Assembly: GCA_951217055.1 (NCBI GenBank) | Contig: OX578282.1 | Location: 17,733,877-17,797,876 of the forward strand | Source of the DNA: Gerris lacustris | Taxonomy: Eukaryota; Arthropoda; Insecta; Hemiptera; Gerridae | Length of the DNA: 64,000 nt | Direction of reading: 5' to 3' | Shown: one piece after another, positions 24,501-39,500 of the stretch | Layout: each line of letters opens with the position of its first letter | Position numbering within the stretch: the first letter of the stretch is position 1 | Notes under the pieces: model-generated | What the model was told of the DNA's origin: nothing | The model's database searches: none | Seen by the model: the letters and a program-made list of their open reading frames with translations, nothing else | Program-made: the position numbers and the translations under genes

Positions 24501-27500
24501 TGTCTGAAACTAATCCTTAGATAAGTTTTGTGCCTTCTTTGGGAAAACGCATGCCAAGGAAAGTGTAGATAGATGACGTATCCAGGTAAAATAAAAAAAT
24601 ACATTGTATTAAATGAGAAATTACATGCCGAACCGAGCAGCTTGCAGTTTTGGAGTAGGTCACCGCTTACATGTTAAATGAGATTTGTCTTTACATCTCT
24701 GCCTACCTTGCTGTCTTGTGGCGGCTGAGTTTTGATAGGTCCATTTAAGAGCACCCCTTCTACCATCAATTTAATAAATAAACACCTTTATAAAGTATTT
24801 GTGTACACCCAACCCGATACGAAATTCACAGGTTTAACATTTTTTTTCCGCCTTATCTTTGACTGGAACAAGGACTGTGCTGTTCTTTGAGTTGGTGTAA
24901 AACAATATGAACGTCTCTGAAAGCAGCGATATAGACCTTTCTGATATGTGTGGCCTACACCTCTTCAGCCTGTGTTTACCCTTAGATATGTTGCTAAGCT
25001 CCATATTACATGAAATATGGTTTTATAAAATTTAATTTTATTTCTATTATTATACCATTGTATTTTAATTCAGTTAATAATAAATGTTTTAATTTGTTTT
25101 AGGCAAATCTTCTATTCAGTGAAGGAGTTGACCAGCTTGAAAAGGACAAGGAACCACAGCCTTCAACATCTGCTGGAGTCATTGACAGGCCTCAGTTAGA
25201 TATCGACCCAACAGGTGATGAATTTCCTGCGAATCTCTCCACTGACATTATGGGTGAGCCTTTTAAATCAACAGTGGTCTTATTAATAATAAAACGTTTT
25301 ACGATCCAAGTTGACTTGGACCAAATCAGTTGTGACTCTATTTTGACGCTACTTGGATCGTGTAAACAGGTTATCAAATTCAACTTGGACATCCAAGTTG
25401 AGTTGGACGTTATTTGATCTAAGTAGACTTGGATGGCGTCAAGCATATAATTATGACAAGAACGCTGTCAAAAATGAGAAAAGACGTGAAAAGTTGTGAC
25501 GGATTTGTTTATAAGAAGGATATTGACAGCTTTTATTTCTTTAAAATTTTGTTTTTATTCCTTTGCTTCTAAATTATTTATTTTGACAAGTTCCCCTACT
25601 TGGACCAAGTATACTTGGATTGTGTAAACACTGCATCAAAAAATAATTTTTACTTTGACTAAGTTGATTTGATCAAAGTTACTTGTTCCAAGTCAACTTG
25701 GATCGTGTAAACGCGGCTTTAGATTCATCTTTCAGTTTATATTTCAGAATCAGCTGTGGTGTTGTACTTAAACACCTGTTGAGCCAATATTATTAAACAT
25801 TGATTCCTTGGCATTTAATGAGCTCACTAAAACATATTAAGGGGGGGATTCAACATTGAGAGAGCACAGAGCATTCAAATTAAGTGGTGTCGTCCATAGT
25901 TAAGTTTCATTAAGTAAAGTATCGTCCATATGGTTACAAATGCCATGCTACTGTTTATGTAGTTGATGTAGAGACAAACACACCTTCCTATGCCTAGGTA
26001 ATCCACAGGCTGTTGGACCACAGATTTGTATTTATATCTTGAATTTTAATCTTGGCCATCCGCAGGCTGTTGGACATAGATTTTTATTTATATAATCTTG
26101 AAGTTGAGCTAATCCATTAACTTATTTGGCTCACGATAGTTCTTCTGTGAGAATATATATTATTCTCGTTAAATACTTAATTTATTTTTATTTTATTTTA
26201 TTTTTTTTTTTTGAAGGAGGTGGTTTATTTGACGAAGGAGGTTTATTTGATGATGCACCTATGCAAGTGGCTCCGGTTGAAGAGAGTGTACCTATTGTTC
26301 CAACTCCTCATCCTAGATCTGATGATGATGACGACGATGATGATCGGTATGGTGGTCATCCTTCTCCTTCTCACAGGTGTGTTACTTTTCATCAAATTAA
26401 ACTCTTACTTCGCTAAGGTTGGAACGAGGACGAGGGATCATCATGTTTGATGCTCTTGTCATATTGCCTTCTGTCATATGTTTGCAGTTCACCCAGAAAA
26501 TACTCCCTGGTACTGGCAGATTAAACAAAATATCTCATTCCATAGCCTAAAGCTGGTCATTCTTGGTTTTTTCCAATTCCCCTCCAAATTGAATGCAAAC
26601 TGACAGTGAGTCTGATCAAACTGAGAGGGCGGGGTCTTCAACTGGAGTGCCCTAGTTCGGCTGGATTTCCATCCCACTGAAAATATAATGTTCCTTTACT
26701 TTTGGAATCGAGTGGCTGGAGTAAAACGACCATGTATCACCAGCTTTACATATCTCCACCGAACGAGTTTACTTCCCCTTAGCATTGCAAGGGTTAAATC
26801 TCTGCCCTAACTCTTACAGATAAATATTTATAGACAGTTATTTAAAAGGAAGAAGAAATAGTTATGTCCTGCAACACTCGGAATCATAATCATGATTAAT
26901 AATCAATGCCAGATCAGAAAATCGCCAAGGGCGCTCATGCCTGTGGTTGATGAGCAAAAAGAAAAAGTTGCCTCTTTCAAAAACAATCCCCTTATTAAAG
27001 GTTTACCTTAGAGGGTAGTTTTATTTTCGATGTCAACAAGTTAAAGGAACAAAAGATAAGGTAAGATACCGGCGAGCGCATTAGTACACCAAGGATGCTG
27101 GGTTGCCGACCCCTGTGATAGTATATAATAATGCTGCAATGCAATCTATTTTAATGCTATGAAAGGTTGTAGAATTACTTGTTACCTTCTTTCTGTGAAA
27201 TGTTAAAGTGTTAGAAAACGTTACTAAAAACTATTGCTCATTAATTCTATATGACTTCTAGTAAAAGTTTTTTTCCATTTAGAATTAAGTTTTGTAAAGT
27301 GTTAAATGGTTTTCCACTTTAAAGAATATAATGTCTGACTAGTCTAGTAAGACATTGCAAAGTCCACTAAATCAATAATTTATAGTATATACATTCAAAA
27401 TTTGTTATTTTTATATATAATATATACCTACTTATAATGCTTTATTCAGATTCATTATCATATTCAAATTCAGTTCGATATAATTAGTAATTTATTCATA

Positions 27501-30500
27501 GGAAATAGTTTTGTTTGTTGTATTTTCAGTTTACATATAATTGCTATGATTATATTAAATTGATTTTTGAGTTTCTTACTTTAGATAAAATAAAAATACA
27601 AACAATTAAATGTATTTATAGACAATGTAGTCTTGTTTACAATTTTTTTAAAAATATTTTTAGTTGTTTCAAAGTAGGATGAGAAAGTATTACCCATTTA
27701 AAATGTATATTACGGATGTACAGAATTATTATTTCTTACATAAATAAATATTTTTATTTCTTTCCACTCTGATTGATGTCCTTGGGTACATGATAGATGG
27801 ATTGGCCACTCCACTCAGCTGCTAATATGATCAGTTATGTGTAGGAAATGTACCTCCTCTAGTGACCAAACAAGATATTTTGCTTCTTAAGTATTTGGTT
27901 TCTGCTGGAGAAACTTTCACCACCCATTATTCCCCTGAAAAAATGTACAACATTTTATGAATTAATAACTTATCAAGTATTATTTAACATTACAGTTCTG
28001 TAGCGGGAGGTATATCTCCAGCTAGGAGTGCAATGTCGCCTGGTCCTGGTATAGAAGAACCGTTGCCAGTAGCCCCTCCTCAAATTTTGGAACCTGAAAT
28101 AGAAGCAGAAGTCGCTCCTCAGGAACCACCTCCAGCAACTCCTCAACCTCCTGAGCAAACTCTACTTCTTCACAATGATGAGGAAACTTTTGCTCTCGGT
28201 CCAGTCGATGCATCTGCACTTCGAGGTAAACCTTACAAATTATTGATCATATATTTTCATTTGGAACAGAACCCCAATGTAGAAGAACATCTGGTTTTGA
28301 AAATGGATGCTCTATAAAAACATTACTATTCAACAATTAACTATTGATTTTGATGTTTCCAGGTTCAACCAAGACCAAAAGAAAGCGAAAACTTATTGTC
28401 GACGAAGTTAAAAATATCAGCGGTGAAGAAATGAAAGCTCAGTTGAGTGACACATCTGACATTGTCACATCACTGGACCTTGCTCCACCTACTAAGCGAC
28501 TCATGCACTGGAAGGAAACTGGTGGAGTAGAAAAACTTTTTGCTCTTCCTGGTCGCAACATTCCTGCTAGGTGAATACCATTAATTTTATTTATTTACCT
28601 TTTCTGTAACTTTTTATTTACTACTTAATCGAATTTACTTAGATGGTGAAGATTAAAAAGAAAACTATAGATTCAATATTTCTACCCCCTAGTTTTTTTT
28701 AGGTTGTGTATTTTACTTTTTCTTCTTTTATTACAGGTTCCTGTTCAAGACATACCAGAGGCATCTTACTAGTCGTGCTGTTCCTAATGAAGATGGAGTA
28801 CCAGAAGCTGATCCCATGTTACTCGAAAATGAAATTCCAGATCAACCTGGTACATTGGCTGCATCTCGGCGGACAAGAAAACGCAAAAATCTCGCTGAGG
28901 TATTTATAATCACCCTAATAATAATAATAAATTTGGCATTCTGTAAATATATTTATTAATATGAAGTTGATGTAAATGTTTTATGCTTATTAGAATTCTA
29001 TTCTTATAAAGTTAACATAATATTCTGAGTGTCAATTTCCATGTCTAGAACCATCAAATTATATTCTGATTTTTAATGTGGACTGCATTAATTGATAACA
29101 GTTTCTTATTGTTAGCTTATCTTACCAGAATAATTTATTTATATACTTTAAACTGGTTGTTACTTATTAATTATTATTCAGAGACTTATTTTAAACTTAT
29201 TCATTTTTTTAATTTCTCCAGACTAAATACCCTGCAGTGGGAGCAAATAGTATGTAACATTCTCATCATACTTACCTGATCAACAAAGTTATAAAATATT
29301 TAATTACAATAATATGACTTTTGAGTTTCAATAATTCCTACAACAACATTTTATTTTAGAAGTTTTTATTTAACTTGCAATGTTTGTATGTATGTTCGGG
29401 TCAAATCTTGCAACTGAATTTTTAAGCAGTTATTCTTTACCGATTGAATTGAAATTTTACATACACATTTAGTTTGAATGACAATGCATGGTTAGCTAAG
29501 TGATGCCATTCTAAATCCAATATGGCGGACAGCCTATTGATGATAAAAGCACCATCTTTAAAAAAATGCACTACTTGGCTCGTCTATGCATTCATTTTTT
29601 TTTCTTTTTTGTTTATGAAAACATCAATATATTTTAATATTATGGATTTCGCTTATTTTTGTAGCAAAATAATTTGTGTAAAAGTATTGATAATTATATG
29701 TATTATTTAATTTAATTTTTGTTCGTTCCTTATAGATTGAAGAGGAAGAAAAATTACCTGATATTGAGGAGATGCCACCTCCAATGTCAGTTCAGCCACC
29801 TATGTCAGTTCAACCACCCATGTCCGTTCCACCTCCAATGGAACCTCCTCCAATTCCCGATGAGCCACCTATGTCTGTTGGTGGACCCATGTCTGTTGGT
29901 GGACCTATGTCTGTTGGCGGACCTATGTCAGTGGGGCCCATGTCTGTGGATCCCATGCCCATGTCAGTACCTCCTATGTCTGTTGGACCAATGTCTGTAG
30001 GTCCTCCACAATTAGAAGACGAAAGGGGATTAGGTGACCACCAACAGGCACCGCCTAACATGACACCCTTCTCACAAATATCAGACCTCCACCTTCCAGG
30101 TCATGAACAGGTAAGCTCTATTTCTATTTTACAAATATTAATAACTTATTGCTTCATAAAATATCTTTTTAAAAAGGAGAAGTAATCTAGAAAGTAAATA
30201 TGTTCTGGATTTGTTAGTACTCTTTAAAACTAATAATAATTATAAGATTTTTGTAATGATTATAATCAATGATAATTGTAAACATTATCATATTTACTTA
30301 TTTTTTCCACTCCTGCTTATTTGGGTTTAAGGCATCTAAAGTCTCTATAATAAAACCTAAAATTATTCCAGGAGGGTGGGATAAATTTTTAAATATGCTC
30401 TTTTCAAGATAGACCATGCAAACTGCTAAAGAAAAGGTCAGATTTGTGAACCTCCAATGTATCATCATCATGGAATAAAAGTTTTTTTTTTTGTAAAAGA

Positions 30501-33500
30501 AATAGCTGGGGATCCCGGCCATTTTAACTATCTATTGGATACAATCATCAGTGTGAAACATGCCTCGCCTCTCTGGGGTTCGAACTCACCAGATATGTCG
30601 GTGATTTGGACTTAAGTTTCAGGCAGAGTTGTACCCACTAACCCCTTGGTTACACCAGTCCCCAATATGTCTTGTGGAGTTGAGGGTTGAATCTAAGGCT
30701 AGTGACACACTTCGCCACACAGGTAGCGCCACCCAGGTAGCGCCACCCGGGTGGCGCTACCGGGTCAGCAATGAGAATTGAATGCAACCTGCCACATGAG
30801 GTGGCGCCACCCGCCGGGTGGCACTAAACGGTCGACCGTCCCAGGGTCTAGCCGCCACCCGGTCAGCCCATTGTTTTCAATTGAGCCTGTCACAAGGTGC
30901 CACCCAAGTCAGTCCCTACCACTCAGCCCCCACTCCTTCAATCAAATATAGGGGAAATCAAATCAGGGGCTGACTGCATCCCTCATATAAGTGTGTTTAC
31001 TGGTCAAACTGTTGTTCAATATTCTAAAGCAATTCGTTGCAAGTTCCATGTGACATTCGGCAAAGAATTGAAAATTCAATTTTTAAAAATTGAAATATTG
31101 TTACTGTCCTCTTTGATACGGGGGTACACTGTATGAAACAAACTAGTATTTTTTGTCTGAAATTATTGGATGAACCCAAAAATGCCTCTTCTTCTTTCAC
31201 GAAAATAATGATTAGCTCCATGATTATACCATTTCTCGACTGCTCGAAAAAAGTAAAAACTCGGGTGGCAGAAGCAAGTGGCATCAACCAGGTGGCGCCA
31301 CCTGGGTGGCGCTACCCGGGTAGCGAAGTGTGTCACTACCCTAAAGCTTAAATAAAGTGTAACTTTTTCTAGTGCCACTTGATAATATCTGTGACTATTT
31401 TCTTATTGTTTTGTTAAAAGCTTACAATGATTGAGGAATCATTACGAAGTGAGAGGGATCCAACTGGAAACATTTCATTTCCTGGAGACCTGGCCAACAT
31501 GGGTTATGATGACGCCCATCCAAACCCCAACACACCTGGAAATGTTTCTGAGAGAGGGGCACCCACACCTTGGCATGAGGATTATGACTTCCCTGTTTCT
31601 GTGGGACCGGTAAGCCTTTATAAATTTAGTTTTATTATTATTATTAATGTTTTGTTATTTCTCAAATCTCTCATCGGAATTATTGACTAGTTCAGTCCAG
31701 TAATGACTGATAGTGAAATAGGAACGGTATTTTAGTTTTATCAAGGACATACTTAATCTTAAACGATAAAATATCAAATTGAGATGGCATAATGTACTGT
31801 ATCTTCATAAGAGAATTGGCTAAATAATCCAGTATTGTAATTGTGAGCAGGATCTATGCCATGACGAGTCCTTGTTATACAGGCACACAAATGTGATGTA
31901 CTAATTATAATTAATTATTGAAGTGAAACTTCTTTAGGCGTGGTAGAGTAAATTGGCTTGGATGAAACGAAAATGCATTTAACCAAGTTTGTGATTCGAG
32001 ACTCGTCTAAGTGAAAGATTTTTTATAGTGAAATCAACTGCCGGGGCTTAAGTTGGTAGATGATTTACCTCTAAAAAATCTTTAATTAGGATGAGTCTTG
32101 ATCCACCAACCTCTGACTCTGCAGGCATAAGTGCTAACCTTTGCACCACAGAGATAGATGATTTTTCAATACTCAGAATTGATAGACTAGCATAATATTA
32201 TGTACACTACAATAATATAATATATATAAATGTTGTTTTCATGTTTCTTCTTTATTATTCGCTAAAATGTTATGAAAATATTTTATTTTTCAATTAAATT
32301 CCTCAAAACCATTTCTTAACCCTGAAATCATAAAATCGTCTAAAAATGCAATTGTATAAAAATTTTCTAGAACTTAAGTTTCACTTCTAAAGCATAAGAG
32401 TCTCACACATTTTTTTTTTTTTTTTTTTTTTATTCATGACCTTGGTTGGCATGTAATTATGTTTTATTTATTGTTGACAGTTGTTTATTAGTTTAAAAAT
32501 AATTCTATGAATTTCTTTTTAATTTTCTTATTTTGTTTCAATAGGCAATAAACTGGACAATCTGCTTGTATGTATTATTTATAGTGAAAATGTTTATTAC
32601 AAAATGTAACTCTGATATCTGTTATTTGCATATAGCCTGAAGAGCAAGCCACAGATGAAACATTTGAACAGTTTGAGGAGCGAGTACTTAACAAGAGAGC
32701 TGCTCAAATGTACCACCTAATGAAGAGCAAACTGGAAAGTGCCGAGTCCAGAATACCCTTCTCATCATTCACTGGCCGCAATAACAGGAAACAGGTAATG
32801 TTCAGTAATTTTGCTTCCAAGCTTGCCAAAGGTAACAGAAGTATTGTCGTTATTTATATTTCTGGCCTTTTAACTGTCTTTCGGTCTGTCCAGTTTCACA
32901 GACCCCTATATCTAAAAAAAACGAGTTGTCTGATTTAAAAAAAATATGGATGGTAGGTCACAATTATTCCACATTCAAGAGAGCAATCTTCTGCGCCCAT
33001 TGATTCACTCTTTCACCTGAACTCAAAACTTTTTATTACTTCTATTACTTTCAAAGTTCTCTTCCAATTTTTATGGATTGTCAAAAGCAGCCTACAGATG
33101 GTCCCATATTAATTTCTAACCCGTCATCTGTGCACGTTTAAAATTGAATAAAAATGAATCTCACCCTGCTGAAAATCGAATCAGGGATCACATTATTTTT
33201 ATACTCATGTGACCATTTGTCCAATAATTGGACACACTCAAGGAAACTATGTACCTCACTAATTATATATATTTATAAAAAATAACCTATTTTTAATACC
33301 TTCTTAACAATGCTAATATGATTGACAGCATTAAAAGGGACTGATATCTCGTACCACTCATGTCTGACAGTATGTTTTCCATCTCTCATGTGTCAATTCT
33401 CGCCTGTACAACCAGAGTTAATGACCAGCTTACAAGTATTGCTTATTGATTTTATACTTATCTCTATTAGAGGCTCGATCAAATTAGAATTAGGTGTCAC

Positions 33501-36500
33501 TGGAGCTCCTTGCAAGGGAAAACACATGGAAACTGTTTAAAATAAACTCGGAATTTATTTTGGGAGGCAAATGCCTTAACAGATTCTTAAAATTGAATCA
33601 AATTTAAAATTATAAAAGGTATTCGTCATTACTTCTTAGCCATCTATGCAGGTCCAGGTCACAATCTCGCTCTTGTACATTAGTGTGTGAAGTTGCTGAA
33701 CCTTATATGCTGTTAGTAAACTAGGCTCTCATAAGTGGCCAAATTGATAGGTTCCTCCCCATTCTACTACTAATCTAACACCACTATAAAATTTCACTAC
33801 TGCTTACTAAAATAAATTCAATTTTTTGTAGTATAGCAAAAGAAATTAAATTTTTTGTAGTATAGCAAAAGAAATTCAATTTTTTGTAGTATAGGAAAAG
33901 AAATTCAATTTTTTGTAGTATAGCAAAACAAAGATAGACTGTGATTAGTATCTTAGCTCCGGTTTATTGGAGATGGACTAGGAGATACTCTAGAAAATTT
34001 GAAATTAAAAATTTAGAGGTATAAACTAGAAATAAATTAGAGGGTAAGTTCTCCTAATTGAGGGGTAAGAATGAGAAATAATTAATCATATAATATGTTT
34101 AGATAGAGCTTAGAGGCTGCACAAAGATAAAATATAAAAGATATTATATGAAATAGATGAGAACTTACCGAAACTTCGTGGAGACGAGGTGACTGGGCCG
34201 GCACCAGTATGCGAACTCGGCTCTCCCCGCGGGCGTGAGAGAGTCCTCGAGAGTAGGAGTAGCGGGAGTCCGGGCATAGTTGTTTTCTCCGCGGACCGCC
34301 GCGCTTGGAGCGCTGGTAGTCGTCCCACTTAGACCCGAGGCTAAGTCTCATTGGGATGATTACATAGATATATATATATACTAAATAGAAATAATTAAGG
34401 GCAAAATATTGGGTAAAATAAGTACAACCTCGAAAATAATTAAATATAAAAGATAAACTCAACTAGGGAGAAAAAGGAACAAGACCCAACATTTTCCGCC
34501 CACCAAAATTTATAATTAAATTTTATGAAAAAGAAATCAAACGACTCCAAAAAAAAAGAAAATCTGTCAAAATTGAAACAGAAGAACCTCGAAGTGAAAT
34601 TATAAAAGTGAACTCACTTCCAAATGAGTTGACTCAAAACAAAAATGAAGAAAGTACTAGAAAAAAAATCAAAATTGAAGAACCATCTTCCTAAAAGAAA
34701 GGGCACTGGAGCAAATTAAAGGCAAAAAGAAGAAAAATAAAGAAAAAGAATTTAAAAACCAAAAAAAAATTAGGACTCTGCTGGCTTGGGCAGGGGTATA
34801 AGTTTTACAAGTGGACGTTTGTAGGTACCACTTCTAGTGCGTACTGAAGCCACTCTGGTTATGCCGTCTTTCCCAGGGTACAATGCTTCTATCCGTCCTG
34901 TAGGCCATTGAAGAGGAGAGGTTCTAGGATCTGATATTAAAACTAGGTCTCCCAACGCTACATTAGCTTTATTAGTTGTCCACTTGGGGCGGGACTGAAG
35001 AGTATGCAGGTACTCGGTCGACCACCGTCTCCAAAAATGCTGTGTCACTTGTTGAACAAGTTGCCACCTATTTAGACGGTTGGAAAGAGTATCTTCAACG
35101 TTGTGCTGTATTACCGACACTAGTGGTCCACCTACAAGAAAATGGCCAGGGGTAAGACAGTCGTACTCAGTGGGGTCTGAAGACAACGGACAGAGGGGAC
35201 GAGAATTTAACACAGCTTCCACTTTGCAAAGTATAGTTGAAAGCTCCTCGAAAGTAAACGGTCTTTCACCCATGATACGTTTAAGGTGATATTTGGTAGA
35301 TTTAACACCGGCCTCACTAATCCCATTAAAATGAGGGGCGCTCGGACAATTAAATTTCCAATTAATATTCCTATTAGAAAGCGAATCGTTTAAGCTATTT
35401 TGTACTTCTAAATTTTTGAGAAAAATATACAACTCTTTAAGATGACGAGCTGCTCCAACGAAGTTGGTACCGCAATCGCTAATGATTTCGACGCAGGCAC
35501 CGCGTCTAGATACAAATCTATCTAAACAAGCGAGAAATGCGTCTGTGGATAAATCTGAAACCGCCTCAAGGTGAACTGCGCGGGTACTTAAACAAACAAA
35601 AATACAAAAGTAAGCTTTGGAGAGTTTGCTATTACGGCGCTTGCTTTCTTTTATGATAAGAGGACCACCGAAGTCGCAACCTACTTTAAAAAATGGCTTG
35701 GAAGGTTGTACACGGGACTCAGGCAAATCGGCCATAAGGGGTTGAAACGGTTTGGCAGAGAAACGAAAACACTTAGAGCATTGTCTGATTGTCTTACGGA
35801 TGATACTTCTAGCTGAAACTATCCAAAAACGACGAGAGAGAAGAGATTGCAAAGAACGAGGTCCGGCGTGTAAATACAATAAATGATAGTGATTAATAAT
35901 GAGCCTAGTGATATGCGCGTTCTTCGGGAGTAATATCGGGTTTTTTGCGTCCGGAGGTAAAAACGAATTTTTTAACCTGCCGCCCACCCTTAAAATACCT
36001 AGGGTGTCTACAAACGGAGATAAATTTTGCACATTAGAAGTACACTCAAGCTTCTTCTGTAATAAATCTAACTCTTTAGAGAAATAGTGCTTTTGAGTTA
36101 AAATAATCAATATGTGTAAAGCGGAATTTAGGTCTAAAGGTCGTAAAGCTCCCGTATTCATATCAATAGAGTGCGAAAAATATAATTTTAAAACATTGTA
36201 TTTATCAATGGTAATTTTGTTAGAAGAGTTAAAAATAAAACGTAATACAAATGAAAACACTCTCTGCAATTTAGAAAGAGAAGAAAACTGTTCAATCCAC
36301 TCAATAAAAGTTGAATTCAATGAAGCTAAGAAAGAGGAGTGACTGAGTTTTATTTCAGGGAGATTGTTTTCATCAAGTAATTCCTGATCGGCGACGGGCC
36401 ACTCGTCGAGAGGTTTAACTAAAAATTCAGGGCCTGTCCACCAGAGGGAGAAAGATATCAAGTCTTTAGGGAAAAGTCCTTTAGAACAACAATCAGCAGG

Positions 36501-39500
36501 GTTTAATTCTGAAGGAATATGTCGCCACTGACAGTTACGTGTGGCGTCCGTGATTTTAACAACTCTATGAGCGACAAAGGTTTTTAATAAATGAGGTGGG
36601 GTGCGAAGCCAACTTAAAACAATTGTAGAATCTGAAAATAATACTATGCTATCAATATGGAGTTTATCTATGAGCGTTTGAAGAGAGCTCAATGTATCGG
36701 CTAATAAAAGAGCGGCACATAATTCGAGACGCGGTATGGTTAACACTTTAAGGGGTGAAACTTTAGTCTTAGCTTTAACTAGGCTGATCTTAACTTTGTT
36801 AAAAGTGTTACACCTAAGATATATCACACAGCCGTAACCGGCAATTCCCGCGTCACAATACCCGATTAATTGGCATTGATAAGTGTTAACTGATAACATA
36901 AATCTCGGTATACAGACAGCTGATAAACAGGGCAACTGTTCGATAATATCGCGCCAAATTTGAATTTCCGAGGGTGGGAGATCATCGTCCCAATCACATT
37001 TTGTGAGCCACATTTTTTGAATTAAATGTTTCATAAAAAATATTGTCGGTGCTAACCAACCCATAGGGTCAAACAAAGAAGCGACTAGTGAAAGAAGACC
37101 TCGTTTAGTAAATTTAATTTTATGAACTACTATTTTAAAAGAGAAATTGTCCGAGATCGGGTCCCACTGAATACCTAACACTTTCAAAGCCCCTGTTTGG
37201 CCGTCTGTAATTGACATAGGAAGTCTATCCGACAGAGGAATATCTTCTAAAAGTTTAGGGTTGTTACTAATCCACTTACGTAAATGAAATCCACCTAGTT
37301 TGAGTAATTCCGTGAGCTGACGTTTCAATTCGAAAGCTGACTCTAACGAGGACGATCCAGAAACAATATCGTCAATAAGAATGTCATTTAATAACACGGG
37401 AACGGCTAAAGGAAAATTTTTACCTTCGTCATATACAAGTTGTTGAACAGAACGCATTGCTAGGTACGGACTAGGAGCTAAACCAAACGTGACAGTTTTT
37501 AGTTCAAATTCCTGGAGTTTATCTTGAGGGGATTCGCGCCAAAGAATGTGTAAATATTTTCTATGAGAAGGGTCAATAAGGATTTGTAGAAACATTTGTT
37601 GAATATCGGCACATAACGTGACCGGGTGTGTTCGAAATAAGGTAATGATTTGAGTAATGTCCTTTTGTAATTTAGGACCGGTCATAAGAACATCGTTTAA
37701 AGAAGGATGAGGGGGGGTACGAGCCGAGGCGTCGAACACTATACGCACCTTAGTGGTGGCGCTTTGTTCACGAATAACACAGTGGTGAGGTATAAGATAA
37801 TTACCGGCGCTATCCGTTCGTTCCATGTAACCCGATTCTAAAAAATCGTTTATAGCGGTGGAATATTGTGCCTTTAAATCGTCATTCTTACATAACCTAT
37901 GTTCTAAGCGTTGAAATCTATTGAAAGCGGTCTTGTAACTATTTCCAAAATTCGGGTTATCGATTTTAAAGGGAAGTTGTACAACGTAGCGTCCATTTTC
38001 AGTTCGACGATGAGTTTTTAGAAATTGTTCTTCACACTGCAGGTCTTCTGGACTAGCTAGAGCTCTCATATCAGAGGGGATAGGTTCTTCGACCTCCCAA
38101 AAATGTTTAAGTGCCGAATCTAAAGAATGGGCTGTGAATAAAGAAATATTTGGTTGAGAAGGGGTATCCGGAATTTTTCCCATCACTAACCACCCAAAAA
38201 TTGATAAACAAGCCGCAGGTTCACCCTGTAAAATTTCCATATTTCCTGAAGGGAAAATATTAGGCCAGAGATCGGCGCCGAGTAGAAACTCAATCGGGCC
38301 AGGCTGTGCAAACTGCGGATCAGCTAAAATTTTATTTTTGAATTTAGAAACTATGTTAGCAGGTAAAATAGAGGAAGGTAGATTAGAAGCTATTTTGGGT
38401 AGCACTACAACGTCTGCGCGAAGTTCAGGTTGAGAGGGCAATCTTGATCGAATTATACAAGAAACAATACCTTTCGACGCTGAGACACGAGATTCTCCTA
38501 AACCTTCAATAGGAATTTGATATTTTTTCCTGCTCAAATTGAGTTTTTGTACACAAGATTCTGAAATGAATGAAAGCTGACTCCCGGAGTCAATAACTAC
38601 TCGTACGGGATGAAAACGGCCTGCCGAGTCGCTCATCAAAACTAAAGCTGTAGCTAATAGTACGGTGGGACAATAAAATTTAGAATTTTCGGAATTTAAA
38701 AAACTATTTAACTTCGTAACCACGGCGGACGCAGAAAGTATCGCTGGGTTATTAGGTTGTGAGGATGCAGGTTGTTCGGGGTTTCCCTGAATTGCATCAA
38801 AATGTAACAAAGTATTGTGTTTCCGTGCACATGTGGAACACGAATATTTCGAGGCACATTTCGTGATTAAATGCGTACCAAGGCAATTAAAACATCTTTT
38901 TAATTTTTTGACTAAAATATGTCGATCTTTGGGGGACATTTTTAAAAATTGTGGACATTGATTTAATTTGTGTGGTGATTTACAGTGGGGACAAACTTGA
39001 GAAGTGGTATAATCTTTTATGGCCATAAATGCTTTATTTCTAGATGACTGAATGGGTAATTTGACGTTAGATTTTGAGGACTCTTCTTGGTCAGACCTAG
39101 ACAATTCTAAAATGCGAAGCTGCTTTTTAATAAATTCGATGAGTTTTTCGAGAGAAGGAAATTCTTCATTAGGAAATTCAGTTTCGAATAAATTTCTAGT
39201 TTTCGAATCTAAAGAACGTAAAGCTAGACTGACAAGAATGAAATCGCTAAGATTCGGAATTTGCATGCGCGTTAACGCCGCTGAACTTTCATAAAATTCT
39301 TCTAAAAATAATTGCAAATTAGCTATAGATTGATTGCCAGATAATTTAAATTTTAAAATTTTAGAAAGATATTCGTTGGCTACTAGACGCTTATTATCGT
39401 AGCGGTCCAACAACGCAGTCCAGGCTAAATCATAATTGGCCCCGATAAACTTAATTGTTCGAACTATACTGAGAGCGGGTCCTTCAAGAGATTCCCTTAA

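Noticed and set aside
26211..26450. Separate ORFs over the Asp-rich Rad21 exon
   Set aside because: They are alternative frames of Rad21 exon 5 running into the intron.
16720..27118. hAT elements at 16.7, 24.2 and 27.1 kb
   Set aside because: Only single terminus-like motifs were seen, with no matching opposite end or 8-bp duplication, so full elements are not claimed.
30120..31420. GC-rich palindromes in Rad21 intron 9 as a CpG promoter
   Set aside because: They fall exactly inside a TAA-flanked TIR element and are explained by its subterminal repeats.
33821..33928. Four-copy 29-bp repeat as a CRISPR array
   Set aside because: The copies are directly adjacent with no spacers, in an animal intron.
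34082..34462. 126- and 72-codon ORFs in the BEL LTR, repeated at 40885-41154
   Set aside because: Both copies lie in LTR sequence; no known LTR-encoded protein of this family matches.
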